Origin: Tumebacillus amylolyticus
GTDB taxonomy: Bacteria; Bacillota; Bacilli; Tumebacillales; Tumebacillaceae
Assembly (NCBI RefSeq): GCF_016722965.1
Contig: NZ_JAEQNB010000006.1
Span: 310,001 to 374,000, forward strand
Direction: 5' to 3'
DNA length: 64,000 nt
Part shown: positions 46,195-55,452 of the stretch, piece after piece
Position numbering within the stretch: the stretch's first letter is position 1
Layout of the letters: each line of letters opens with the position of its first letter
Notes under the pieces: model-generated
Told to the model about the DNA's origin: nothing
The model's input: the letters and a program-made list of their open reading frames with translations, nothing else
Databases searched by the model: none
Translations under genes and position numbers: made by a program

Positions 46195-47244
46195 TTACTT
46201 GGTCATTTTCGGCAACACCCACGATTTGGCGGTCTCCAGCAATTGTTTTTTCACCGTTGCGGGATCTGCGTCGTTGTTGGCGTAGACGGTCGAGAGCGTG
46301 TACGCCAGTTGCATGTCGTCGCCAACATCTGAACCGAGAATCACCAACCAGTATTCGTGAAGCAGAGAGGTGTCGTTGGACGCCACCGGGAGGTCGCGCT
46401 CCACCTCGAACAGCGTCGCTTTGCCCGCCGGAAGTTCTACGCTCGTTTGGCTCTTGATGCTGGCATGGTTGCCGATGATGGAGAGCGGGTTGCTAAGGCC
46501 CTCACTTTTGACAACGTTCAAGTTGTCGAGACGCACGCGGACTTTGTCCGAAAGTTGCTCTTCGGAAGGTGCGCTGATCTTGGCACCGGTCGGCATCGTG
46601 AGTTCCACGATCGGCAACTCCGGCGATTGCGTGCTTTCGTCCGGGCCGCTGTTTGCGACAAACCACTTGTCCCCATAACGGTGGACGATCAACTGGGTGA
46701 TGCCTTGACCGGCCGGACCTGTCGAAGTCGCATAGGAGAACACCACTTTGTAGGCATACGAATTATCATCCGTTTGCTTCTCATCGATCACTTCGTACTT
46801 CTCGACCCACGGCGACGAGACGCCCGTCACCCAATTGCCGCCTGGGCCGAAGATCGGACCGTTTTTCTGGCGGAGTTCGGACGACGAGACGGCGTACTGC
46901 GCCGCACCGTTGCGCTCTTTGACCGCTTTGGCCCACGACTCTGCCGCTTCTTGCGGTGAGGTCGGAGCCAGTGCTTGTTCCAAGAGATCGATTTGCATCT
47001 TCTGCATCTTGAGGTCGGGAGCCGTCAGTTCTACTTGTTGCTGGTCGCCGTTCCATTTAACCTCCGCGCCAAGTGACTCAGCGATGGCACGCACAGGGCC
47101 GTAGGTGACGCCATCCACCATTTGCAGCGGTTGATCGACCGTATGGCCGTTGAGCATCAGTTTCAGCGGGGTGCTCGCAAACGCCGTGGTCGCCAATACG
47201 CAGAGCAGAGCTCCGGACAGCAGGATCGTGGTACGTTTTTTCAT
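46195..47244 (-). CDS. Secreted protein with copper amine oxidase N-like domain
   Basis: A 349-residue exported protein. The signal peptide (1-23) ends TAFA-STP. Residues about 25-75 form one copper-amine-oxidase-N-like repeat: LKLMLNGHTVDQPLQMVDGVTYGPVRAIAESLGAEVKWN, the 'xxNGxxV ... vxDGtxyvPvRaiaeaLGaxVxWd' pattern common in secreted Firmicute proteins. No amine oxidase catalytic domain is present; the domain is thought to be a wall- or ligand-binding module. The remainder (about 100-349) has an NTF2-like stretch (AAESWAKAVKERNGAAQYAVSS ... FVANSGP) and an uncharacterised C-terminus. GGGAGC precedes the ATG. It is a single-gene unit. Confidence 0.78.
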   Translation of the reverse strand: MKKRTTILLSGALLCVLATTAFASTPLKLMLNGHTVDQPLQMVDGVTYGPVRAIAESLGAEVKWNGDQQQVELTAPDLKMQKMQIDLLEQALAPTSPQEAAESWAKAVKERNGAAQYAVSSSELRQKNGPIFGPGGNWVTGVSSPWVEKYEVIDEKQTDDNSYAYKVVFSYATSTGPAGQGITQLIVHRYGDKWFVANSGPDESTQSPELPIVELTMPTGAKISAPSEEQLSDKVRVRLDNLNVVKSEGLSNPLSIIGNHASIKSQTSVELPAGKATLFEVERDLPVASNDTSLLHEYWLVILGSDVGDDMQLAYTLSTVYANNDADPATVKKQLLETAKSWVLPKMTK

Positions 47245-47342
47245 AGAATAAGTGCTCCCTTCGGTTATTAATCTTTCGTTACCCTATTAGACGACAACAC
47301 CGCCTGATAGGTTTCACCTTTTTCAAAAACTTCTAAGAAAAA

Positions 47343-47372
47343 AGAAAACCTCGCGCGACGGCGAGGTTTTGG
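47343..47372 (-). terminator. Terminator of the GGDEF-EAL gene
   Basis: AAAACCTCGC-GCGACG-GCGAGGTTTT hairpin followed on the minus strand by CTTTTTTC, 15 bp past the stop. Confidence 0.85.
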
Positions 47373-47386
47373 GTGTCAGGATCCGG

Positions 47387-49942
47387 TTAGACGCTCTGGA
47401 AATAGAGCGACTTTTTCTCATAGAGCAGTTGGGCGACTTCGTGAGCCGGAACCGGGCGGCTGAACAGGAATCCTTGCATCTCATTGCAGTTCTGCGCGCG
47501 CAGGAACTCCAATTGCGCTTGGCTCTCGACCCCTTCGGCGACGACGGTGAGTTTCAAATTGTGTGCCATCGCGATGATCGCCGTCACAATCGCCGCATCG
47601 TCCGAATCGCCGGGGATATCGCCGACGAAGGAACGGTCGATCTTCAACGTGTCGATCGGGAACTTCTTGAGATAGTTCAGCGACGAGTACCCGGTGCCGA
47701 AATCATCGATGGAGAGTTGAATGCCAAGGTTCTTGAGCGCATACAACTTGTCGATGGCGTGGTTGGCGTTTTTCATCGCGAGCGTCTCCGTGATCTCCAA
47801 GTGCAGATATTGCGGATGGAGCCCGGTCTCTTCCAAGATGCTCGCCACCGTGTCCACCAAGTTCGGCTGCTCGAATTGGCGGGCGGAGAGGTTGACGGCG
47901 ACCTTGATCGGCGGGAACCCGGCGGCTTGCCACTCTTTGTTCTGGATGCAGGCGGTGCGCAACACCCATTCACCGAGCGGCACGATCAATCCGACGCTCT
48001 CCGCAATCGGGATGAACTGGTTGGGCGGCACCAAGCCGCGCTCAGGATGTTGCCAGCGGATCAGGGCTTCCGTCCCGATGATCTGTCCGGTGGCGATGTC
48101 CACTTGCGGTTGGTAGAACAGCACGAATTCGTCGTGATCAAGCGCATAGCGCAGGCTCTTCTCCGTTTCGAGCTGTTCGAGGATCATCTCGTTCATCTCC
48201 GGCGTGTAGAACTGGAAGTTGTTTCGCCCCCCCTCCTTCGCCGAATACATCGCGGTGTCTGCGTTTCGCAACAGGGTCTCGGCGTCGTTGCCGTCCTGCG
48301 GAGAAACGGAGATCCCAATCGATGCCGTGATCATAAATTCACGGCCCTCAAACAGAAGCGGTGTCTCAAACAGACCCAACGCACGCTGGGCAAGTTTGGC
48401 GGCGTCCTCAGGGGACTCCAGGTCCGGCACGAGCATGGCGAACTCGTCGCCGCCCATGCGGGCAAGCAAGTGGTTCTCCGAGAGCGAGCCCAGCAGTCGG
48501 CGTGACACTTCACGCAACAAACGGTCGCCGGTAGCATGTCCAAGCGAATCGTTGACGTTCTTGAAGCGGTCGAGGTCGAGGAACATGACGGCAATTTTGC
48601 TTTCTGTAATTTGCGCCATGTTCAGAGCTTGTCCGAGCACGTCCGTAAAGTGCTTGCGGTTCGGCAAGTTGGTCAGATCGTCGTGATACGCCATGTGCGT
48701 GATCTGGCGCTGCGAGCGATCTTCCACTTCGGCGATTAAGTTGCGCATCTTGACCGTCATGCGGTTGATGTGCTCCGCCAACCAGCCGAGTTCGTTGTTC
48801 TCACGGACCTCCAACTGCCCGCTCAGATCCCCTTCGGAGACGCTCTGCATAAACGCTTGCATCTCGTTGAGCGGTTTGAGGCGTCGTTGCGCGATGATCC
48901 GAACCACGAAGAAGATCGTGAGGAAGGATGCCACGAACGAGAGCAACAAGACCGACAAGAAGCGCAGTTCCAAATTTTGCTGCCGTTCTGTGTTCGTCAC
49001 GATCACGATGGCGCGCGAATCGGACAGCGGTATGTAGAACTTCTGGAGGCTGCGGCCGTCCTTGATGAAGTCCACTCGCTTCTCTTTGTTGTCTTTGAGC
49101 ATTTCGGTGAGCATCTTCGCGTCTTCCGGCAGTTGGTTGGAGTTCTTGCCGTAGAGAATCGGCAAGTCGGTGTCCGGCGAAGAGACGGTGTTGTTGTCGC
49201 CCTTGAGGAACGCCGGGACGTTGATGACACCGATCTCCTCGAGCGAGGTGTTCTGCGCCGTGATGCGGTCAATCATCTGCGTCGGACCCGACTGGAACTC
49301 CAAGTACAGGATGTCTTGGTCCATCACATACGGGTTGATCATAAACGGGGTGGTTCCGTCATCGTAATAAGCGTATTTGTAATAATGATGGTTCCATTCG
49401 GCTTTGGAAATCGGCCCGGCCCAATAATGCTCATCCGCATACCCGAGACCCACCGAAACTTTCTGGTTGGACATCAACTGGTTGAAAGCGGTGTACCACT
49501 CCCCCCAGCTTTTGGTGTTCAGCCCGATTTCGCTGAGATCGGACGATTGCACGATCTTGATGTCGGTGCCCTCCTTGACGAACAAGGAAATGCCGTTCAG
49601 CCCCCACTCGTCACGCAAACGCATCAGGTCATTTCGAGAGATCTGTTGAAGGGTCTTGCCTTGCAATTCCTTTGAAATGGCTTTTGATGCGGTAAGCAAT
49701 TGCATGTCGATCAAATGTTCGGTGATCTTGGTTGACGTGTTCGTGGATTCCATAGCGTTCGTGATCACTTCTTTGGTCGATTGCACATCGGTGTTCAACT
49801 GATCTTCCATCCCGACCTTGAAATACAACAGCGTTGTCACAATCGTCAGCACACCGACGATACCCAACGCAATCGCGATCCTTTTCAAGATCTGCGTAGT
49901 GAGCATCCGGCGCTTGTTTGGCAGTTCAGGTGTTCGATTCAT
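47387..49942 (-). CDS. Membrane GGDEF-EAL protein (cyclic-di-GMP turnover)
   Basis: An 851-residue two-TM regulator. TM1 lies at about 15-35; the extracellular sensor region of about 300 residues has no motif I can name with confidence (possibly Cache-like). TM2 is at about 340-360, followed by HAMP (RRLKPLNEMQAFMQSVSEGDLSG), GGDEF with active-site MGGDEFAML, and EAL with TEALIRWQHPERG and later NLSARQF, ITETLAM and DDFGTGYSSLNYLKKFPIDTLKIDRSFV. Both catalytic signatures are intact, so it could make or degrade cyclic-di-GMP; the net activity cannot be told. ATG 49942 is preferred to starts at 49957 and 50014 on ribosome-site spacing. Monocistronic. Confidence 0.92.
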   Translation of the reverse strand: MNRTPELPNKRRMLTTQILKRIAIALGIVGVLTIVTTLLYFKVGMEDQLNTDVQSTKEVITNAMESTNTSTKITEHLIDMQLLTASKAISKELQGKTLQQISRNDLMRLRDEWGLNGISLFVKEGTDIKIVQSSDLSEIGLNTKSWGEWYTAFNQLMSNQKVSVGLGYADEHYWAGPISKAEWNHHYYKYAYYDDGTTPFMINPYVMDQDILYLEFQSGPTQMIDRITAQNTSLEEIGVINVPAFLKGDNNTVSSPDTDLPILYGKNSNQLPEDAKMLTEMLKDNKEKRVDFIKDGRSLQKFYIPLSDSRAIVIVTNTERQQNLELRFLSVLLLSFVASFLTIFFVVRIIAQRRLKPLNEMQAFMQSVSEGDLSGQLEVRENNELGWLAEHINRMTVKMRNLIAEVEDRSQRQITHMAYHDDLTNLPNRKHFTDVLGQALNMAQITESKIAVMFLDLDRFKNVNDSLGHATGDRLLREVSRRLLGSLSENHLLARMGGDEFAMLVPDLESPEDAAKLAQRALGLFETPLLFEGREFMITASIGISVSPQDGNDAETLLRNADTAMYSAKEGGRNNFQFYTPEMNEMILEQLETEKSLRYALDHDEFVLFYQPQVDIATGQIIGTEALIRWQHPERGLVPPNQFIPIAESVGLIVPLGEWVLRTACIQNKEWQAAGFPPIKVAVNLSARQFEQPNLVDTVASILEETGLHPQYLHLEITETLAMKNANHAIDKLYALKNLGIQLSIDDFGTGYSSLNYLKKFPIDTLKIDRSFVGDIPGDSDDAAIVTAIIAMAHNLKLTVVAEGVESQAQLEFLRAQNCNEMQGFLFSRPVPAHEVAQLLYEKKSLYFQSV

Positions 49943-50077
49943 ATCTGACTTCCCCATTTCCTGACGCTTCTCTCTATTTAGGTTGAATTTAATATTTTTC
50001 TTTAATTTTACCACCCCAAGCGCTTGTATTCAATATCTCTTATCACGTTAGGAAGTGTTTTCTTGGGTCAGCACACA

Positions 50078-50114
50078 AAAAAGTCACCAAGTGCCGAGGC
50101 TCTTGGTGACTTTT
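50078..50114 (-). terminator. Terminator of the 3-hydroxybutyrate dehydrogenase gene
   Basis: AAGTCACCAAG ... CTTGGTGACTT hairpin flanked by A/T runs, immediately after the stop at 50117. Confidence 0.87.
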
Positions 50115-50116
50115 GC

Positions 50117-50902
50117 TTATTGTGCGGTATAGCCACCGTCGATTACGACTGCTTGACCCGTGACGGAGCGCCCCTTCTCACTTGCGAGAAACACAGCGTA
50201 GTCGGCGATCTCCTCCGTGTCGAGCAAACGTCGTTGCGGAACCAGCGGGTAGATCACTTCTTCCAAAACGTTCTCCAACGGCACTTGGCGGGTGCGGGCG
50301 AGGTCTTGAAGCTGGTTGCGAACCAACGGGGTGTCCACATAGCCCGGGCAAACTGCGTTCACGGTGATGCCGTGCGGTGCGCCTTCGAGGGCGGAGACTT
50401 TGGTCAAGCCGATCACGCCGTGCTTGGCGCTGTTGTACGCGGCCTTGCCTGCGAATCCGACGAGGCCGTTGATCGAAGCCATGTTGAGCACGCGACCGTA
50501 ACCTTGGGCTTTCATGATCGGCCATGCGTGCTTGATTGCATAGAACGGTGCCGTCAACATGAGTTTGATCAACAGCTCGAATTTGGCAGATGGAAATTCA
50601 TCGATCGGGGAGACATGTTGCATCCCGGCGTTGTTGACGAGGATGTCGAGGGAACCGAATTCAGCCGCGGTGCGCTCGATGGCCGCTTGGACTTGTGCTT
50701 CGTCCGTAACGTCGCAGGCGATGGCAAGAGATTCAAAACCGGCAGTGCGCAATTGCTCGGCAGCCGCTTCTGCCGCTTCAAGCCGCAGGTCGGCGATGGC
50801 GACTCTCGCCCCCTCCTCTGCAAATTTGCGGGCGATGGCAAATCCAATGCCACTGGCCGCACCGGTGATCAGGGCGGTACGGGTTGCGAGTTGTTGGGTC
50901 AT
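50117..50902 (-). CDS. bdhA: 3-hydroxybutyrate dehydrogenase (SDR)
   Basis: A 261-residue classical short-chain dehydrogenase that oxidises D-3-hydroxybutyrate to acetoacetate with NAD+. Cofactor motif TGAASGIGFAIA (about 13-24), NNAGMQ, and catalytic Ser (NMASINGLVG) with Tyr/Lys in YNSAKHGVIG. The sequence VCPGYVDTPLVRNQLQDLA is characteristic of BdhA-type enzymes. ATG 50902 with GGAGG is chosen; upstream in-frame codons belong to the intergenic region. It lies 100 bp after the secreted depolymerase-like gene on the same strand, which fits a polyhydroxybutyrate-use pair. Confidence 0.87.
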   Translation of the reverse strand: MTQQLATRTALITGAASGIGFAIARKFAEEGARVAIADLRLEAAEAAAEQLRTAGFESLAIACDVTDEAQVQAAIERTAAEFGSLDILVNNAGMQHVSPIDEFPSAKFELLIKLMLTAPFYAIKHAWPIMKAQGYGRVLNMASINGLVGFAGKAAYNSAKHGVIGLTKVSALEGAPHGITVNAVCPGYVDTPLVRNQLQDLARTRQVPLENVLEEVIYPLVPQRRLLDTEEIADYAVFLASEKGRSVTGQAVVIDGGYTAQ

Positions 50903-51002
50903 GAGTAATGTCCTCCTCTGTTCAGGAACGAGCCAAACGGACAGGGGCCGGGTGGATGCCCCGGCCGTGTCCGTTCTTGCGCGTCTCATCTTGGGTTTTG
51001 CC

Positions 51003-52007
51003 TTAGTGAGTGGTGAAGAAATCCCACATGATGCGGGTAGCATCCGGGCCGGTCGGGTCGGTGTAGCTGCCTGCGCTGCTGCCGCCGGACCAAGCGTGCG
51101 TCATACCGGTTACTTTGTAGTATTGCATCAGTTCGGCACCGGCTTTGTCCTTGTACACATACTTCGTGTAGCTGCGACCGCCGCTGACCGTACCGGTGGT
51201 GGTGACGTCAGCCGTCGCATCCACCGAGTTGTTGTCAGAGCCGTCGTCGATGTAGTCATTGGTTTGCGCCCACTGACCAATCACTTGCGTTGCGTTGATC
51301 GGGTAAACCGTGGTGTCGCTGGTGCCATGGAACAAGATGACCGGCATCCGGCGCTTGTAGCTGCCCATCTCATAGTACGCGTCATATCCGGTATAGACCG
51401 GGTCCGGACCGCCGTAGGTCATGGCGGTCACACCGCCCATTGCGGTGTCTGCTGCGTTGTATTCAACACCAGCCGCAATTCCGATGGCGTGGAACACGTT
51501 CGGGTAGGTCGCACCGAGGATCGACACCATGCCGGCGCCTGCGGAGAGACCTGCTGCATAGACTTTGTTGCCGTCGATTTTGTACGATGCTTTCACAGAA
51601 TCGACCATGCCTTTGATGATGTCTGCTTCGCCTGCGGCACCACGATGCTGGTTGTAGTCATAGAACCAGTTCCAGCACATGTTGGTGTTCGCATAGTAGT
51701 TCATCTCCGGGTAGAGCACGAGGAAGCCCTTCTCCTCCGCAAGCGCATTCATGCGCGTTCCGGCAGCGAAATCGTCCGGATTCTGCAGACAGCCGTGCAC
51801 CATGACCATCAACGGCACGTTGGTGCTGCCGGTGTAGGTGCTCGGTACGTAGACTTTGTAGTAGAAGTTACTTCCATAATAATACTCCGTAAAACTGCTC
51901 GTTCCTGCGAACGAAGCTTTCGGCGCAATCGAAGTGAACGCCGAGAACAGCACGAGAGCCAATGCCAAGATGCCCATCTTGCTCAACAAGCTTTGCAACT
52001 TCTTCAT
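51003..52007 (-). CDS. Secreted PHB depolymerase-family esterase
   Basis: A 334-residue exported alpha/beta-hydrolase of the LpqC/PHB-depolymerase family. The signal peptide (about 1-35) ends KASFA-GTS. The oxyanion region is MVHGCLQNPDDFA, the nucleophile box GLSAGAGMV (Ser near 150), with an acid-loop region FHGTSDTTVYP and catalytic His in MTHAWSGG. The GxSAGA box and VHGCxQ motif are typical of short-chain-length polyhydroxyalkanoate depolymerases and related feruloyl/acetylxylan esterases. No separate substrate-binding (SBD) or linker domain is present, so other esters are possible substrates. The ATG at 52007 follows GGAGGG. Neighbouring bdhA favours the PHB assignment. Confidence 0.8.
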   Translation of the reverse strand: MKKLQSLLSKMGILALALVLFSAFTSIAPKASFAGTSSFTEYYYGSNFYYKVYVPSTYTGSTNVPLMVMVHGCLQNPDDFAAGTRMNALAEEKGFLVLYPEMNYYANTNMCWNWFYDYNQHRGAAGEADIIKGMVDSVKASYKIDGNKVYAAGLSAGAGMVSILGATYPNVFHAIGIAAGVEYNAADTAMGGVTAMTYGGPDPVYTGYDAYYEMGSYKRRMPVILFHGTSDTTVYPINATQVIGQWAQTNDYIDDGSDNNSVDATADVTTTGTVSGGRSYTKYVYKDKAGAELMQYYKVTGMTHAWSGGSSAGSYTDPTGPDATRIMWDFFTTH

Positions 52008-52105
52008 CAAAATCCCTCCCTTTCTTTTTGTTAGATTTTAATGAACTTTCAAACATATTGTATCAACATGAGGTTGCAAGTTAGTTACAGAAAACGGTTA
52101 CAAAA

Positions 52106-52131
52106 AAAGCGGGGGTTCACACCCCCACTTT
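52106..52131 (-). terminator. Terminator overlapping the end of the alpha/beta hydrolase gene
   Basis: On the minus strand AGTGGGGGT-GTGA-ACCCCCGCT followed by TTTTTTT; the hairpin's 5' arm is made by the last codons and stop of the gene ending at 52117. It ends the long Liv/acyl-CoA gene run. Confidence 0.82.
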
Positions 52132-52893
52132 TTCCGTCACAAACGCCGTTACGTCGTCAATCAGTCGCTGCGGTGCTTCAATGTTCGGCGAGTGGCCGAT
52201 CCCTTCGTAGAGCACCACTTGGCTCCCCGGAATGGCGTCGCGCGTACGTTCCGTCATCTCCATCGTGATCAGCGAGTCCTGCGTGCCGAACACGATCAAA
52301 GTCGGGATTGTGCAGTTTGAAAGCAACGGACGGTAATCGGTCTCACCAAGCGACGTGTAGTTCGGCACCGCCGTCGGACCTGCGATCATCGCGTCCTCGA
52401 CCAGCAATTCGAAGAACTCACCGCTCGCCGCCGTCGGCACGACCGCCGCGAGGGACATCTTCATCAAGTTGCGGTCTTTGGTCATCATTTCAACGAGCGG
52501 TTTGCGCTCATCGGGGGTGACCAAGCCTTCTGCCGGAGACGAGTTGATCAACACCATGCCTTCCAAGAGATGAGGCGCGGTGACGGCGAGCTCCATCGAG
52601 ATCGCGCCGCCCATCGAGTGGCCGACGAGGGTGACTTGGGTCTTGCCAAGTTCCTCGAGGAGAGCTTTGACGTCCGCTGCATACTGCGGGACGGAGTTGC
52701 CCCCTGCCGGCTCACTCTGTCCGCAGCCGCGCAGGTCTACGCGAACGACGGTGAATTTCTCAGCCAGCGGTGCAAAGATATGATCCCACCAGCGGGCGGA
52801 AGCGACGTTGCCGTGGATCAAGACCAGCGTGTGCTCCCCGTTCCCCGCTTGTTCATAGTACAGATTCGCTCCGTTTACGTTCAGATGCGGCAT
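52117..52893 (-). CDS. Alpha/beta hydrolase
   Basis: A 258-residue cytoplasmic alpha/beta hydrolase. Oxyanion region LIHGNVASARWWD, nucleophile elbow GHSMGGAI (Ser near 98), Asp in VFGTQDSLI and His in GIGHSPNIE complete the triad. The overall plan is like BioH, 3-oxoadipate enol-lactonase (PcaD) or haloperoxidase-like esterases. It overlaps livM by 41 bp and is the last gene before the terminator, so it is probably part of the same pathway, perhaps cleaving an ester, lactone or thioester of the imported compound. Substrate unknown. Confidence 0.85.
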   Translation of the reverse strand: MPHLNVNGANLYYEQAGNGEHTLVLIHGNVASARWWDHIFAPLAEKFTVVRVDLRGCGQSEPAGGNSVPQYAADVKALLEELGKTQVTLVGHSMGGAISMELAVTAPHLLEGMVLINSSPAEGLVTPDERKPLVEMMTKDRNLMKMSLAAVVPTAASGEFFELLVEDAMIAGPTAVPNYTSLGETDYRPLLSNCTIPTLIVFGTQDSLITMEMTERTRDAIPGSQVVLYEGIGHSPNIEAPQRLIDDVTAFVTEKVGV

Positions 52894-53857
52894 TGCGAGA
52901 TCCTCCTTTGTTGATCCATTTTTCGCGAATCGTCCCGAGAATTCCCTGCGGGAAGAACATGACGATCACGATGTACAAGATTCCGAAAAACATCAACCAC
53001 CGCTCAAACAACGGATATTGCGTGGACAGGGACGAGAACCACTCATGCGCGAACGTGATGACGCCCGCTCCGAGCACGGCGCCGAACAGCGTGCCTACGC
53101 CGCCGACGATCGTCATCAGCAACGCGTCAATCGTGCGGTCCAGCGTGAACACCGAGGTGTTCACGTACTTTTGCAACACGGTCCAAATTCCGCCGGACAT
53201 CGCCGCCACGCAGCCGGAGATCATGAGAGACGCCAACTTGTAGCGCAGAACGTGGTATCCAAGCGATTCAACACGCTGTTCGTTCTCACGGATGGCCTGC
53301 AGTGTGCGTCCAAACGGCGAATGCACCACGCGGCGCAAGAGCAAATACATGACCGCGAGGAACGCCAACGCCACGAAGTAGAACTTCACCCGGTCGTTGA
53401 AGAAGGTCGGCACGCGGATGTACGGAATGCCGTCGTCGCCGCCGGTGAACGTGCTCCATTTTGACGAGACGATGTAGAACAGCTCTGCGAATGCGAGTGT
53501 GATCATCGAGAAGTAGACGTCCTTCACCCGCAAAGACAGGATGCCGATAATCAGGCTGATCACAGCGGCTCCGACGACCGCGATCAAGATCGCGACCCAG
53601 AGCATATTCGGTTGCTTGGTTTTGGAGAGCAAGATGCCGACCGAGTACGCACCCAGTCCGAAAAAGATCGTATGCCCGAACGACACGATGCCCGTGTACC
53701 CGAGCAGCAAGTCGTAACTCATGCCGTAGACGGCGAGGATGAACACCGAGATCAGCATCGTCAACAGGAATTTCGACGAAGAGACGAACGGAACCAAGCA
53801 CAGAGCGACGAGCATGATCCCGAGCAACAGGTTGTTGTTAAAAAGTTTCGTTCTCAT
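52853..53857 (-). CDS. livM: Liv-type ABC transporter permease (LivM)
   Basis: A 334-residue inner-membrane permease with about nine to ten TM helices. The LivM family signature GYTGIVSFGHTIFFGLGAYSVGIL is followed by GxxAGALFGAxLG-like GGVGTLFGAVLGAGVITF and the EAA-like loop RRVVHSPFGRTLQAIRENEQRVESLGY. A start at 53857 with AGGTGAG upstream fits. It is transcribed after livH with 7 bp between them. Members of this family import branched-chain amino acids but also urea, amides and aromatic or short acids. Confidence 0.92.
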   Translation of the reverse strand: MRTKLFNNNLLLGIMLVALCLVPFVSSSKFLLTMLISVFILAVYGMSYDLLLGYTGIVSFGHTIFFGLGAYSVGILLSKTKQPNMLWVAILIAVVGAAVISLIIGILSLRVKDVYFSMITLAFAELFYIVSSKWSTFTGGDDGIPYIRVPTFFNDRVKFYFVALAFLAVMYLLLRRVVHSPFGRTLQAIRENEQRVESLGYHVLRYKLASLMISGCVAAMSGGIWTVLQKYVNTSVFTLDRTIDALLMTIVGGVGTLFGAVLGAGVITFAHEWFSSLSTQYPLFERWLMFFGILYIVIVMFFPQGILGTIREKWINKGGSRNAASERKRSESVL

Positions 53858-53864
53858 AGCCCGC

Positions 53865-54725
53865 TCACCTCCGCACGCCGAGGATGCCCTCAGGCTTCCA
53901 GATCAAGACCAACGCCATCATCGCAACGGAGACCGCCATCGCAACGTCCGGCAGGTAGAACGCCATAAACGTCTGCACGATCCCGATCAGCACAGAGCCA
54001 AGTGCCGCCCCCGGGAAGTTGCCGATCCCGCCGATGACGATCACGATGAAAGCGTTCAGTTGGTTGGCCATCCCGATGTCCGGGTGGAGCGAGCCAAACG
54101 ATGGCCCTGCAATGACGCCGCCGAATGCGGCAAGTCCGGCACCTAACGCGAAGACCACCGAGAAGACACGGCGCACGTTGATGCCAAGTGCCTGTACCAT
54201 CTCCGGGTCTTGCACGCCAGCGCGGATGATGATGCCAAATCGCGTGCGCGACAGGAGCAGGTGGACACCGATCAGCACCAGCAACCCGACCCCGATGGTG
54301 AAGATGCGGTAGATCGGAAACGGATCGGACAGGATATCGACGACGCCGGTCAGAGCCGCCGGTTTTTCAAAGCCCAGCAAGTTCGGGCCCCAAACCATCT
54401 TGATCCCTTCGGTCAAGACGATCATCAACCCCAAAGTGAGCAGAATCTGTGCGACGTGGTTGCCGTAAAACGGTCGGACGAAAACACGCTCCATGATCCA
54501 ACCGATCACGATGCCCCCCACCGTCCCGGCGAGGATGCCAAGCAGAAAACTGCCGGTGGCGTTGTAGACCGCCAAGCCCACGTAGGCGCCCCATGCAAAG
54601 ACTGCGCCGTGCGCAAAGTTCATCACACCCATCAAGCCGAAGATCAGCGACAGGCCGACTGCGATCAGGAAAATCAAACTCCCCATCGCAATTCCGTTCA
54701 AAAGCAAATTCAATGTCAGCGACAA
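53865..54725 (-). CDS. livH: Liv-type ABC transporter permease (LivH)
   Basis: A 286-residue permease with about eight TM helices: GIAMGSLIFLIAVGLSLIFGLMGVMNFAHGAVFAWGAYVGL is the typical LivH N-terminus. The cytoplasmic loop SRTRFGIIIRAGVQDPEMVQALGINVRRVF contacts the ATPases, and GGIGNFPGAALGSVLIGIVQTF is the second conserved block. The TTG start at 54725 is preceded by GGGGG at 8 nt. It is the second membrane subunit of the importer. Confidence 0.92.
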   Translation of the reverse strand: MSLTLNLLLNGIAMGSLIFLIAVGLSLIFGLMGVMNFAHGAVFAWGAYVGLAVYNATGSFLLGILAGTVGGIVIGWIMERVFVRPFYGNHVAQILLTLGLMIVLTEGIKMVWGPNLLGFEKPAALTGVVDILSDPFPIYRIFTIGVGLLVLIGVHLLLSRTRFGIIIRAGVQDPEMVQALGINVRRVFSVVFALGAGLAAFGGVIAGPSFGSLHPDIGMANQLNAFIVIVIGGIGNFPGAALGSVLIGIVQTFMAFYLPDVAMAVSVAMMALVLIWKPEGILGVRR

Positions 54726-54744
54726 CGAACTGACCCCCTTTCCC

Positions 54745-55452
54745 TCAGATGGCGATACCCAAATACTTTTTCTTCAGGTCTTCATCGCCGCGAATGTCCT
54801 CCATCGAGCCTTGGTGGACGGTGTGTCCGTCATCGAGGATGTACACGTCGTCACCGACACCGCTCGCCATGAGGAAGTTCTGTTCGACAAGTACGATGGT
54901 CGTGCGTTTTTTCAGTTCCAAGATCGCTTCCATGACTTTCTCGACGACGATCGGCGCGAGGCCCTTGCTCGGCTCGTCGATGAGCAGAAGTTTGTTGTCG
55001 TTGACAAACGCCCGCGCCATGGAGAGCATCTGCTTCTGCCCGCCGCTCAAGTTGCCGCCCTTGCGTTTCCATGCGATTTTGAGGTCGGGGAACAGTTCGA
55101 GGACGAACTCTTGGCGCTCCATCGTCGCGGCGTCGAGTTTGCGGATGGCGATCTTCATGTTCTCTTCCACGGTGAGGTCTTTGAAGATCCCTTGGTCTTC
55201 CGGCACGTAGCCGATGCCAAGTCGTGCGATGGCGTGCGGTGCCAAACCCTGGATTTCCTTGCCATCGTAGACTACGCGGCCATTGCGCGGCGGAGTCAGC
55301 CCCATGATCGAGCGCAGCGTCGTGGTCTTGCCGGCCCCGTTTCGTCCGAGGATGACGGTGACGCGGCCTCGTTCAACGGAGAGGCTCACCCCTTGGAGGA
55401 TGTGGAATTGGTCGATGTAGGTCTGCAAGCCCTCAACCTGTAACATCGTCAT
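54745..55452 (-). CDS. livF: Liv-type ABC transporter ATPase (LivF)
   Basis: A 235-residue ATPase with Walker A GRNGAGKTTTLRSI, Q-loop GYVPEDQGIF, signature LSGGQKQMLSMARA and Walker B LLLIDEPSKGLAP; the PSKGLAP form is diagnostic of LivF. ATG 55452 is preferred because GGGAGGG lies 7 nt upstream; it overlaps livG by 20 bp. Confidence 0.93.
   Translation of the reverse strand: MTMLQVEGLQTYIDQFHILQGVSLSVERGRVTVILGRNGAGKTTTLRSIMGLTPPRNGRVVYDGKEIQGLAPHAIARLGIGYVPEDQGIFKDLTVEENMKIAIRKLDAATMERQEFVLELFPDLKIAWKRKGGNLSGGQKQMLSMARAFVNDNKLLLIDEPSKGLAPIVVEKVMEAILELKKRTTIVLVEQNFLMASGVGDDVYILDDGHTVHQGSMEDIRGDEDLKKKYLGIAI

Noticed and set aside
46195-47244. Copper amine oxidase
   Set aside because: Only the short N-terminal-type repeat is present; there is no catalytic domain or topaquinone Tyr region.
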